From: an uncultured Microbacteriaceae bacterium
GTDB taxonomy: Bacteria > Actinomycetota > Actinomycetes > Actinomycetales > Microbacteriaceae
Assembly: GCA_937124545.1 (NCBI GenBank)
Contig: CAKZKU010000031.1
Coordinates: forward strand, 24,620 to 88,619
Length of the DNA stretch: 64,000 nt
Reading direction: 5' to 3'
Every line of letters begins with the position of its first letter. Position 1 is the first letter of the stretch. Below the pieces are notes generated by a model. The model did no database searches, was not told the DNA's origin, and was given only the letters and a program-made list of their open reading frames with translations. The position numbers were made by a program, and so were the translations under genes. Shown in pieces: positions 27,934 to 35,777 of this stretch.

Positions 27934-28446
27934 GTGGCTACAGACGACGGTTTCCGGGTTCGCCCGGCGACGACCGGTGACATCAGGGCGATTTCTGCTC
28001 TGATTCAACCGCTCGTCGAGTCCCGTGTGCTCTTAGGTAAAGACCTTGTGGTCCTATTCGAGTCCGTTCAGGAATTCACTGTTGCTGTCGATAACGATGA
28101 CCGCGTCATAGGGTGCGGTGCCCTGCACGTATTTTGGGAGGATTTGGGGGAAATCCGGACTCTCAGCGTTTCTCCCGACCACACTCACCGTGGCGTGGGG
28201 CACGCCCTGATTGACGCTTTGGAAGCTCGAGCGGTTTCGCTGGGCTTGACCAAGCTATTTTGTTTGACCTTTGAGGTGGACTTTTTCACCTCCCACGGTT
28301 TTGCTATTCAGCCCGATGTGGATGTGGAGCCCGATGTCTATGCCGAGCTGGTGCGATCACCCGATGAGGGGGTAGCGGAGTTCCTCGACCTTGCACGAGT
28401 GAAGCCCAACACGTTGGGTAACTCCCGGATGGTCAAGAACCTCTGA
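27934..28446 (+). CDS. GNAT acetyltransferase, probable N-acetylglutamate synthase
   Basis: A 170-residue GNAT protein with the acetyl-CoA motif SPDHTHRGVGHALIDALE near residues 82-99. The arrangement VRPATTGDIRAISALIQPLV...LGKDLV and the later KLFCLTFEVDFFTSHGF resemble the short stand-alone N-acetylglutamate synthases of actinobacteria, which start arginine synthesis. Other amino acid acetylations remain possible. The GTG has a TACGCT box (27922-27927) exactly 6 nt upstream and no ribosome binding site, so it is probably leaderless. It starts 16 bp after clpC. Confidence 0.8.
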   Translation: MATDDGFRVRPATTGDIRAISALIQPLVESRVLLGKDLVVLFESVQEFTVAVDNDDRVIGCGALHVFWEDLGEIRTLSVSPDHTHRGVGHALIDALEARAVSLGLTKLFCLTFEVDFFTSHGFAIQPDVDVEPDVYAELVRSPDEGVAEFLDLARVKPNTLGNSRMVKNL

Positions 28447-28460
28447 AAACACTCAGAGTC
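28441..28460 (+). terminator. Weak terminator after the GNAT gene
   Basis: CTCTGA-AAACAC-TCAGAG forms a 6-bp stem that includes the GNAT stop codon and is followed by TCTTC. The T-run is poor, so strength is uncertain. Confidence 0.35.
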
Positions 28461-28518
28461 TTCAGGCTCGCCGGTCGGTAAGCGCTGATTTAGCGCTCCC
28501 CAGTCGTACCCTAGGGCT

Positions 28519-29091
28519 ATGTCCACGGTTCCCCAGAGCGTTTACTGGCGTCGTCGGTTCGCCGTTCTTGGCGGACTCGTCGCGGTCATCATTGTGGTCG
28601 TCCTCATTATTGTTCGCCCGGGGTTCGGCAATTCGGCGGCTGAAGCTCCCGAACCAGACCCCGAAGTTGCGGTGGAGGTGCTCACCCCGCCCGATTGCCT
28701 TCCTGGCCAACTCGAGCTTGTCGCCAAGACCGACCAGAGCTCTTATGCCAGTGGCGAGGCCCCCCAGCTGTGGCTGAGTGTGACGAACGTGTCCAGCCAG
28801 GAGTGCACGTTGGCTGTGGGCACCGACCAGCAGCGCTACGTGATTACGTCGGGGGATGATCAAATCTGGGCATCGGATGATTGCCAGGAGATATCGAACC
28901 CGATGGAAATCACCCTGGCCCCGAACGAAGTTCAGGAGACGACGGCTCTGCCGTGGGATCGCACGCGGTCAACGCCGGACACCTGTAACGATGAGCGCCC
29001 GGTGATGCCTGGTGGTGGCGCCAGCTATCACCTCACTGTGTCCCTCGGAGATGTCAGCTCCCCAGAAACCAAGCAGTTCCTGCTCGACTAG
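28519..29091 (+). CDS. Membrane-anchored extracytoplasmic protein of unknown function
   Basis: A 190-residue protein with a basic N-terminus (YWRRRF), one transmembrane segment (about residues 15-33) and an external domain of about 150 residues containing four cysteines (PPDCLPG, ECTLAV, DDCQE, DTCND) that could form two disulfides. The external part has an immunoglobulin-like beta character (LWLSVTNVSS, ITLAPNEVQE). The ATG has TACCCT (28507-28512) exactly 6 nt upstream and no ribosome binding site. An AGCGCT repeat lies just above the promoter. I do not recognise a function. Confidence 0.75.
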   Translation: MSTVPQSVYWRRRFAVLGGLVAVIIVVVLIIVRPGFGNSAAEAPEPDPEVAVEVLTPPDCLPGQLELVAKTDQSSYASGEAPQLWLSVTNVSSQECTLAVGTDQQRYVITSGDDQIWASDDCQEISNPMEITLAPNEVQETTALPWDRTRSTPDTCNDERPVMPGGGASYHLTVSLGDVSSPETKQFLLD

Positions 29092-30440
29092 AAGTCGGGT
29101 TTTTGGGTCCGGCCAGGGCTGCGAGCAAAAGCGTCACTAATGGCCTTCTGAATACTGGGTTTGCTTTGGTCCAGGACCGTGTCAAAACCTAGCCTTTTCG
29201 CTTCATTAGCTCTTTGGGCAGCTTGCGAGACGCCCCTAATTTCGCCCGCGAGGCTTATTTCCCCGATAGCGGCGAGTGTGTGTGGCAACGGGATATCTTT
29301 CGCCGCGCTGGCAACCGCCAAAGCGATAGCCAGGTCAGCACCCGGTTCGTGAATCCGGATCCCGCCAACGGTAGAGACATACACATCGGCGTTGGAGAGC
29401 GTGATGCCGGCTCGTCTCTCCAGGACCGCAAGCAACATGGCCACGCGGGAGGATTCGACTCCATTAACCACTCGTCGGGGCTGGGGAGCGCCGCTGGGCA
29501 CCACGAGTGCCTGAACTTCGACCGGCAGTGCCCGTCGACCCTCGAGCGCAATGGTGGTGCAGGTGCCACTCACCGGATCTCCGGCGCCGGAGCGAAACAA
29601 ACCGCTGGGGTCGGGGACCTCGACGATGCCGTCACCACTCATTTCAAAGCACCCCACTTCGTCGGTGGGGCCAAAACGGTTTTTGAGCGCGCGAACAAAG
29701 CGCAGCGCAGTCTGGCGGTCACCCTCGAACTGGCAGACAACGTCAACAAGGTGTTCGAGCGTTCGGGGGCCGGCGACCTGGCCGTCTTTGGTGACGTGGC
29801 CCACCATGATGATGGGGATTGTGGTCTCTTTGGCCACACGAATCAGTGTGGCGGCGACTTCGCGGACCTGAGCAACGCCCCCGGCGGAACCGTCAATCAG
29901 TCCGGAGGAGAGAGTCTGGACAGAATCGATGATCACTAAGTCGGGGGACGTGGATTCGATATGTCCCAGGACCGCTCCCAGATCCATCTCGTTGGCAAGA
30001 AACAGGGTGTCTTGTAACCCGCCCGTTCGAGAAGCCCGAAGGTGAACCTGTCCGGCAGATTCCTCGGCGCTGACGTAGAGAACGGTGTTCTCTCGGGCGG
30101 CAACTTTTGATGCCACATCCAGTAACAGGGTTGACTTGCCCACTCCGGGTTCTCCCGACAGCAGGATCACGGCGCCGGGAACGATTCCCCCACCCAGCAC
30201 GCGGTCAAACTCTCCGACTCCGGTGGGTTGGTGGCCACTGTCTGCGCCGGAGTACTCGGTAATCGGTTTAGCTACGGCTTCACCGAGCGGAACGATTGCC
30301 TTGACCTGCTTGGATCGGGTGGTGGGCGCGGCCGCCTCCACCACAGTGCCCCAGGTCTGACACTCGCCACAGCGACCAACCCATTTCAGCGTTGTCCAGC
30401 CACACTCAGAGCAGTGGTACGGAGCCGCCGTTTTTGCCAT
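29088..30440 (-). CDS. radA: DNA repair protein RadA
   Basis: A 450-residue RecA-like ATPase for branch migration in recombinational repair. It has the N-terminal zinc finger CSECG...CGECQTW (about residues 9-30), Walker A GEPGVGKS near residue 96, the RadA-specific KNRFG motif near residue 253, and a C-terminal Lon-like domain. The ATG has a TAGGCT box (30452-30447) exactly 6 nt upstream and no ribosome binding site, so it is probably leaderless. It overlaps the preceding convergent gene by 4 bp. Confidence 0.97.
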   Translation of the reverse strand: MAKTAAPYHCSECGWTTLKWVGRCGECQTWGTVVEAAAPTTRSKQVKAIVPLGEAVAKPITEYSGADSGHQPTGVGEFDRVLGGGIVPGAVILLSGEPGVGKSTLLLDVASKVAARENTVLYVSAEESAGQVHLRASRTGGLQDTLFLANEMDLGAVLGHIESTSPDLVIIDSVQTLSSGLIDGSAGGVAQVREVAATLIRVAKETTIPIIMVGHVTKDGQVAGPRTLEHLVDVVCQFEGDRQTALRFVRALKNRFGPTDEVGCFEMSGDGIVEVPDPSGLFRSGAGDPVSGTCTTIALEGRRALPVEVQALVVPSGAPQPRRVVNGVESSRVAMLLAVLERRAGITLSNADVYVSTVGGIRIHEPGADLAIALAVASAAKDIPLPHTLAAIGEISLAGEIRGVSQAAQRANEAKRLGFDTVLDQSKPSIQKAISDAFARSPGRTQKPDF

Positions 30441-30493
30441 GGTACGAGCCTAAGCGCTTGCGACGACACCTTCCTGGGCTGGCAGGTGATGTG

Positions 30494-30499
30494 TAAACT
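30494..30499 (+). promoter_or_regulatory. -10 box of tRNA-Ser
   Basis: TAAACT lies 7 nt before the mature 5' end of tRNA-Ser, with TTCCTG (30471-30476) at 17-bp spacing as a poor -35. The spacing implies that transcription starts at or next to the mature end. Confidence 0.5.
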
Positions 30500-30506
30500 A
30501 GCGGGC

Positions 30507-30593
30507 GGTACCGTGTCCGAGCGGCCGAAGGTGCAACTCTCGAAAAGTTGTGTGGGTGCAAGTCCACCGTGGGTTCAAATCCCACCGGTACCG
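30507..30593 (+). tRNA. tRNA-Ser (CGA)
   Basis: An 87-nt class II tRNA with a long variable arm. Acceptor GGTACCG pairs with CGGTACC, the anticodon stem CAACT/AGTTG encloses the loop CTCGAAA, giving anticodon CGA, and the variable arm GTGGGTGCAAGTCCAC folds on itself. The discriminator is G, and CCA is encoded at 30594-30596. Confidence 0.97.
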
Positions 30594-30637
30594 CCATGTG
30601 TGTCCGCGAAACTTCAGCGGAGTGTTGCGTCCCGCGG

Positions 30638-31057
30638 CTAGGAAATCGCCTGCTTCACTCGAGCACGAAGAGTGTTGGACACCTCATCGGTGAGATCGGT
30701 GATCGCAAACGACGTCGGCCATAGCGGGCCATCATCGAGCTTTGCCGAATCTTGAAATCCAAACGTGCAATATCTTGACTCAAACTTTGAGCCTGCCTGG
30801 AAAAAGCAGATCACTTTGCCCTGGAAGTAATACGCGGGCATTCCGTACCATGTCTTCGTCGTCAGATCGGGGGAAACCCCCAACACCAAATCATGAATCC
30901 CTCGCGCGAGTTTTTGGTCATCCGGCGACATCTCGGCAATCTTGTTCTGGACCTGCTCCTCACCGGGAAGCTTTTTGAATTCGCGGGCCTCGCGCGCCCG
31001 CTCTTTCATGGCGGCACGCTCCACCTCAGAAAACCCCGAACTATCGCTTGTGGCCAT
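30638..31057 (-). CDS. DUF1801 domain protein
   Basis: A 139-residue YdhG/DUF1801-like protein. The core PDLTTKTWYGMPAYYFQGKVICFFQAGSK region, split here over residues 76-104, is the family's conserved block, sometimes annotated as an iron-chaperone-like (frataxin-resembling) fold. The N-terminal 45 residues are a charged helical extension (AMKERAREAREFKKLPGEE). The ATG is preceded by GGAAGGA. Its biochemical role is not established. Confidence 0.82.
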   Translation of the reverse strand: MATSDSSGFSEVERAAMKERAREAREFKKLPGEEQVQNKIAEMSPDDQKLARGIHDLVLGVSPDLTTKTWYGMPAYYFQGKVICFFQAGSKFESRYCTFGFQDSAKLDDGPLWPTSFAITDLTDEVSNTLRARVKQAIS

Positions 31058-31117
31058 GCGAATTCCTTCCGGTTGGTCTGGTGGGGGACTTACACCGCAG
31101 CAGTTGCAGCCCCGCCT

Positions 31118-31831
31118 CTAGAGAGCCGTTTCTCCGCCCAGGAGAAGTCCGATTCCCCAGGTAAGCGCCAGTGCCAGTGCGCCTCCAGCGGTGACCCGCA
31201 GAATCGGCCTCAGGAGAGGGCTATGGCCGAGGTAAGCGCCCACACCTCCGGTGAGTGCCAGGGCAACGAGCGAAGCGGCAAACGTCAGTGGAATCCTGAT
31301 CTCGACAGGCGCAAGGGTAATGGCGAGCATCGGTAACAGCGCGCCTGCCAAAAAGGCCACGGCCGAGGAAATGGCCGCGTGCCAGGGGTTTGTCAGTGTG
31401 CGCTCATCAATCCCGAGCTCCGCCTCCAGGTGGGCGGACACGGCATCCTTCGCGGTGAGTTCTTTGGCGACCTGTGCGGCGGTAACCGGGCTGAGCCCTT
31501 TGGCCTCATACAGCCCCGCGAGCTCTTGGAGTTCCTCTTCCGGGTGGTCCCGCAGCTCCTCTCGCTCCCGAGCGATGAGAGACGCTTCGCTGTCGCGTTG
31601 CGAGGAGACTGACACATATTCACCGAGTGCCATGGAAAGCGAACCGGCCACAATCCCCGCAGTACCCGCAATAAGAACCGGCAGTGTTTCCTGAGTGGCG
31701 GCGGCAACTCCCACCACGAGAGCAGCAATCGAAACGATGCCATCGTTGGCGCCCAAAACCCCTGCCCGGAGCCAGTTGAGGCGCGGCGCGATTTTCAGGG
31801 AATGCGGTTCAGGCCCGTGCTCGTTGCTCAC
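31118..31831 (-). CDS. VIT1/CCC1-type iron or manganese transporter
   Basis: A 237-residue membrane protein of the VIT family. The first helix begins LNWLRAGVLGANDGIVSI, the family signature, and a cytoplasmic charged helix (about residues 75-135, EREELRDHPEEELQELAG) separates helices 2 and 3, as in metal-binding VIT1 proteins; three more hydrophobic segments follow. It likely exports Fe2+ or Mn2+ from the cytoplasm. I chose GTG 31831 because TACAGT (31843-31838) lies exactly 6 nt before it; a longer frame to 31903 adds unrelated sequence. Confidence 0.87.
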   Translation of the reverse strand: MSNEHGPEPHSLKIAPRLNWLRAGVLGANDGIVSIAALVVGVAAATQETLPVLIAGTAGIVAGSLSMALGEYVSVSSQRDSEASLIAREREELRDHPEEELQELAGLYEAKGLSPVTAAQVAKELTAKDAVSAHLEAELGIDERTLTNPWHAAISSAVAFLAGALLPMLAITLAPVEIRIPLTFAASLVALALTGGVGAYLGHSPLLRPILRVTAGGALALALTWGIGLLLGGETAL

Positions 31832-31958
31832 GCGACAACTGTACTCCGGCTCGAAACCCTTCGTGCGGGCGAGGGGAACGAACTGCGCGCACCAACGGCC
31901 CATTGGGAATTGCTCCGCGCTTTTGCGCCGGGGCCGAGGGGGTCAAAGGATGACTGCC

Positions 31959-31964
31959 TACAAT
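31959..31964 (+). promoter_or_regulatory. -10 box of the 383-residue protein gene
   Basis: TACAAT, 23 nt before the ATG at 31988, with GGGAGGGG between them as ribosome binding site. No clear -35 element is visible. Confidence 0.45.
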
Positions 31965-31987
31965 GAGCGAGACGGGAGGGGTCCAGG

Positions 31988-33139
31988 ATGAGCAATCACC
32001 CCGAAGTGCGCGATGTCGCTCAGCGCCCTGCACGATTCCCCCTGCCGGTTATTTTGGCGGCAGCGGGAGTAATTGCCACGTTTACTCTCGGTCTTGTCGT
32101 TCAGGCCACTGCTCCCAAGCCCCCACTCATTGTGTTGGCCGATTCAGGAATTTTTGCTGAAGGGTCAGAGTTTGCGGGGGATCCTGCATTCACGCTCGAC
32201 TATGTCGCAGGCCCGGAACTTTCCGGGAGCCCCGGCACGGGGTCGGTGCATGAAATGGTGGTCCAGGGATCCCCGACGGACGTTCTCTCGCAGCTCGCAC
32301 CCTTGTTCTCGCTGGAGGGTGAACCTCGAGAAAGCCGCGACTACTCCGAAGCCTGGCCCGGGTACGTGGTCGGGGACGAGGATTGGGAGAACCCCAGCCT
32401 GCTCTTGACCTGGAAAGGCTCTGGCTCCTGGTTTTACACCAACCCCACGGCCTACCCGGAGCCGGTGTGTGAGGAGGTTCCCGCCGAGGAGGGCCTAGAG
32501 GAGTTACCGGGATGGGAGTGCTCCCCGGCAGACCCCGGTTTAGAGCTGCCCACAGCTAGTGAGGCACGGCGCATGGCTTGGGACCTCTTCCGTAACGCTG
32601 GGCTTGAGGCCAATTTCGAGGATGTGGTGGTGCTCACCGACGACGAATGGGGTGTTGGTGTCAGCGCTGCTGCGCGCGTAGCGGGAGAGAAGACGGCCCT
32701 CGAGTGGACCATGTTTTGGGCACCCGGGCCTGTGCTGGCCTCGGCTACCGGGCATAGTGCCACTCCCGTATACCGGGGCGAGTACGAGACCGTGAGTCCC
32801 CGGGACGCAGTTGACCGAGTGTCGTCCGGGAGCTGGTGGGGCGCCCCGCCCATCGATTACGAAGCCCCATACGAGGACTTTCACGCGGAAGAAAGCATGG
32901 TGCTCGATGACAGTTTTTTTGATCAGCCGATCATCATCACCGGTGCCACAACGACATCGTTGCTGATTTGGGATAGTGACGGAGGACAGTGGATTGTTCC
33001 CGGCTATGCACTGTCTTATGGCGCAAGCGATTTCGCTGCTACTACGGTGGTGTCTCTCACCGCGGATACTCTCCGCATCGAGAAACCTGAGCTGACCCAG
33101 CCATTACCAGAGCCAGACATCGCGCAGCGGAGAGGGTAA
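31988..33139 (+). CDS. Membrane-anchored extracytoplasmic protein, unknown
   Basis: A 383-residue protein with one N-terminal transmembrane segment (about residues 20-42) and an acidic external part. A cysteine pair (VCEEV...WECSP, about residues 160-178) and many tryptophans are seen. The middle (residues 190-290) resembles the layered beta domains of actinobacterial secreted proteins, but I can name no family. The ATG has a good ribosome binding site. It runs into the aldo/keto reductase gene after 2 bp, so the two are co-transcribed. Confidence 0.72.
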   Translation: MSNHPEVRDVAQRPARFPLPVILAAAGVIATFTLGLVVQATAPKPPLIVLADSGIFAEGSEFAGDPAFTLDYVAGPELSGSPGTGSVHEMVVQGSPTDVLSQLAPLFSLEGEPRESRDYSEAWPGYVVGDEDWENPSLLLTWKGSGSWFYTNPTAYPEPVCEEVPAEEGLEELPGWECSPADPGLELPTASEARRMAWDLFRNAGLEANFEDVVVLTDDEWGVGVSAAARVAGEKTALEWTMFWAPGPVLASATGHSATPVYRGEYETVSPRDAVDRVSSGSWWGAPPIDYEAPYEDFHAEESMVLDDSFFDQPIIITGATTTSLLIWDSDGGQWIVPGYALSYGASDFAATTVVSLTADTLRIEKPELTQPLPEPDIAQRRG

Positions 33140-33141
33140 CT

Positions 33142-34098
33142 GTGAGAGAGAACCGCACGTTGGGACCGTGGCGCTTGCCGGCCATGGGCTTGGGCTGCAT
33201 GAACGTGTCGTGGCCACAGGGAGCTGCTACCGAGCCAGGCGAGCGCCGTGACAGTGCGATTGCCGGGATTCATGCTGGTCTCGACGCAGGAGTGCGACTT
33301 CTCGATACCGCGGATATTTATGCCCCCTCATGGGACACCGTCGGGCACAACGAGCTTTTTGTCGCAGAGGCGCTAGCCACGTGGGATGCGTCTGATGATG
33401 TGAAGGACTCCGTTGTGGTCGCCACCAAAGGAGGAATAACGCGCTCAGAGGGTGAAAAATGGGGCCGGAATGGCTCGCGAGACTATTTTGTCGCCGCCGC
33501 GGAGGCGTCGCGGGAGCGTTTAGGGGTTGACCACATTGATCTCTGGCAACACCACCGATTGGACCCAGCGCTGCCTTTCGAAGACCAGTGCGAAAACCTT
33601 GCCCATCTCAAGGATCGAGGCCTTGTTTCGCAGGTGGGCGTGAGTAACTACAGCGCGGCGCAGTTGACGCGAGCCCTGGAGGTTCTGGGTGGCCCGACTG
33701 AGGGCGGTGTGGTCTCGATTCAAAACGAATTCAGCCCGCTCTACCGGCATGATTTGGACGTGCTCGAGGTGTGTGAGGAGCACGGCGTGGCCTTTTTGCC
33801 CTGGTCTCCACTGGGAGGATCCCGAGGAATCAGGCAGGTGGAATCTGATTCCGGTATTGCCGAGGTTGCGCGGAACCGAGGCCTCTCGCCCGCAGTAGTA
33901 GCCCTGGCTTGGGTGGTGGGGACGTCCCCGGCGATCATCGCTATTCCCGGGGCTACCCGGGCGGCAACTATCCGAGAGTGCGCACAGGTCTTCGAGTGTG
34001 AATTGACCGAGAGCGAAATGGAGAGAATCTGGGCGGAGCTTCCGCCTTCGCTGGAGCGGTCTCATGAGCTCGAGCCCACGGCACCGTTTCGTCGCTAA
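33142..34098 (+). CDS. Aldo/keto reductase
   Basis: A 318-residue TIM-barrel NADPH oxidoreductase. Catalytic residues of the family are visible: Asp and Tyr in LLDTADIYAP, Lys in VVVATKGG, and His in WQHHRLDP. The late AIPGATRAATIRE segment is the NADP phosphate loop. The substrate cannot be read. It starts at GTG behind GGAGAGGG, 2 bp after the unknown membrane protein, and overlaps the convergent PLP-enzyme gene by 4 bp. Confidence 0.9.
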   Translation: MRENRTLGPWRLPAMGLGCMNVSWPQGAATEPGERRDSAIAGIHAGLDAGVRLLDTADIYAPSWDTVGHNELFVAEALATWDASDDVKDSVVVATKGGITRSEGEKWGRNGSRDYFVAAAEASRERLGVDHIDLWQHHRLDPALPFEDQCENLAHLKDRGLVSQVGVSNYSAAQLTRALEVLGGPTEGGVVSIQNEFSPLYRHDLDVLEVCEEHGVAFLPWSPLGGSRGIRQVESDSGIAEVARNRGLSPAVVALAWVVGTSPAIIAIPGATRAATIRECAQVFECELTESEMERIWAELPPSLERSHELEPTAPFRR

Positions 34099-35162
34099 GA
34101 ATTCTTCCCGCGAGCGGCCACTGCCCACTCTTGTGGGGCTTGGTCCGCAGAGACCACGGTGATGCGGTCTACCAGATTGACGGCATTACATACGTGGTTC
34201 GGAATCACCCGCAGGATGTCACCGGGTTCCCATTTCGGACCAGAATCTGGGAAGACAATCGTCGTGTGGTGTTCGGACATCGCCACAATTCGCGCATCGG
34301 GGTGTCCCAGAACACGGCCGTGGCCGGTGGCCCAGCTCGCTCTGTCAGCTCCCATGACTTTGCTTCCGGCATCCACGACGGCGGTGTTTTCTCGTGAACT
34401 GACCACGGTGGTGACAATCGACAGGGCGACGTCCTCCATGTTCATGGTGTTCAGTTCCACCTGCTGGGCGTCTCCCAGAGCATAGACGCCCGCACGGGTT
34501 TCGGTCAGAGAGCCCTGAGTGGTGTGGAGGGATGGTGTTGACCCACCACTGCGACGAGAGACCGTGTATCCGGCTGACTCGAGGACATCGGTGGCAATGG
34601 TGAGGGCCTCGACCTCGTCCATCGACGCGGTGTCTCTGATGTCTGGATGGTAGCTATGCCCCGGGTAGGTAAATACCCCGTCGAACCGGAGGTTGTGGTG
34701 TGCGAGGGTCGCGGCCAAAGGTTCTACGGCACGGGGGTCACACCCGCTGCGATGGTGGCCGCTATCAACCTCAATCAGAAAACCAATGGTGGTTGAGCCC
34801 AGGGTGCTCGCTGCCTGTTCAATTCCCGCGACGGAATCGACCCCCATAGTGATGTGTGCTTTTGTGGCCAGAGCGGCCAGACGCTCTGCTTTATGAGGGG
34901 TGAGCCAGAGAGGGTAGGCCAGAAAAATGTCCGTAATTCCTGCATCGACAAACACTTCTGCTTCGCCAATGGTCGCCAAGGTGATGCCCACGGCCCCGTG
35001 GGCCAGCTGCAGGTGGGCGAGCTCGGGAATCTTGTGAGTTTTGGCGTGGGGGCGAGACGCGATCCCCCGTTCGAGAGTTCTCGCCTGGTGTGCCGCCAGA
35101 TTGGTGACCAGTTGATCCCGATCGATGACCGTGAAGGGTGTGTCCAGCGCGGGAAGATCCAT
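34095..35162 (-). CDS. D-serine dehydratase / D-threonine aldolase family PLP enzyme
   Basis: A 355-residue fold-type III PLP enzyme. The PLP lysine is in RPHAKTHKIPE near residue 41. The C-terminal domain carries EHHTTI and PNHVCNAVNL; the His-x-Cys pair is like the zinc site of D-serine dehydratase (DSD), where D-threonine aldolases usually show His-x-Asp. So a metal-dependent D-amino acid lyase, perhaps acting on D-serine, is likely. The ATG has TAGCCT (35174-35169) exactly 6 nt upstream and no ribosome binding site. Confidence 0.85.
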   Translation of the reverse strand: MDLPALDTPFTVIDRDQLVTNLAAHQARTLERGIASRPHAKTHKIPELAHLQLAHGAVGITLATIGEAEVFVDAGITDIFLAYPLWLTPHKAERLAALATKAHITMGVDSVAGIEQAASTLGSTTIGFLIEVDSGHHRSGCDPRAVEPLAATLAHHNLRFDGVFTYPGHSYHPDIRDTASMDEVEALTIATDVLESAGYTVSRRSGGSTPSLHTTQGSLTETRAGVYALGDAQQVELNTMNMEDVALSIVTTVVSSRENTAVVDAGSKVMGADRASWATGHGRVLGHPDARIVAMSEHHTTIVFPDSGPKWEPGDILRVIPNHVCNAVNLVDRITVVSADQAPQEWAVAARGKNS

Positions 35163-35175
35163 GCAGTCAGGCTAG

Positions 35176-35694
35176 CTAGGTTGTGCTCGAGCCCGCACCA
35201 CTCAGCGAAGCCCCATCAATGCGCCAACCAGCGGGCTGTTCGCTCATTTGATACGTCAACACGAAGATCTCCCCGGCCGGGGTGGTCACCGTGACCCGTG
35301 TTTGGGCCTGAGCCATGCTCTCGAGGTGGATGCAGTCGGAGAGCACAAAGCGGGGACTCTCAAGAAGGAAGGCGTAACCATCGGTGATCACGTTCTCGAA
35401 AGCAGCCTGGCTAAACGACGACTGAAATAAGGGGGAGGCCATCGAGTAGGCGGTAGCGAAATCGCTCGCGCTTAGAGCGTCAATTTGGGTGGAAATAGTC
35501 GCGGCAAGACCCTGCTCGATAGCAACCTCGCAGGTCGAAGGGCCTTCCTGGCTTCCGTCCTGCGAGGGGGTCGGTGCGGGAGAAGATTCGACCACCTCCG
35601 GCGGTGGCGCAGGGGCCGCCGGCAGACCGGTGCATCCCGAGATGCCCAGAGCCAGGGCTCCTAGAAGAGCGACGTTGCGCAAGTGAGTGGCCAA
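35176..35694 (-). CDS. Putative lipoprotein
   Basis: A 172-residue lipoprotein: a short hydrophobic signal (NVALLGALALGISGC, lipid-bearing Cys near residue 21), a proline/serine-rich linker (PAAPAPPPEVVESSP), then an NTF2-like or DUF4878-like domain (residues 65-170) that includes IDALSASDFATAYSMASPLF. I chose TTG 35694 because AGAAGGGA precedes it; an ATG at 35721 (9 residues longer) is the alternative. It may be a cell-surface protein of unknown role. Confidence 0.7.
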   Translation of the reverse strand: MATHLRNVALLGALALGISGCTGLPAAPAPPPEVVESSPAPTPSQDGSQEGPSTCEVAIEQGLAATISTQIDALSASDFATAYSMASPLFQSSFSQAAFENVITDGYAFLLESPRFVLSDCIHLESMAQAQTRVTVTTPAGEIFVLTYQMSEQPAGWRIDGASLSGAGSSTT

Positions 35695-35777
35695 GAGGTC
35701 CCTTCTGTCATTCACCAGCATGCTGGATTAACCTGGGTAGGTCTTGCGGCTTCTTGGTGGTGAGCTACCGTTATGTG

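Noticed and set aside
30406..30597. A minus-strand frame across tRNA-Ser
   Set aside because: It begins MAVPVGFEPTVDLHPHN, a translation artefact commonly seen across antisense tRNA genes.
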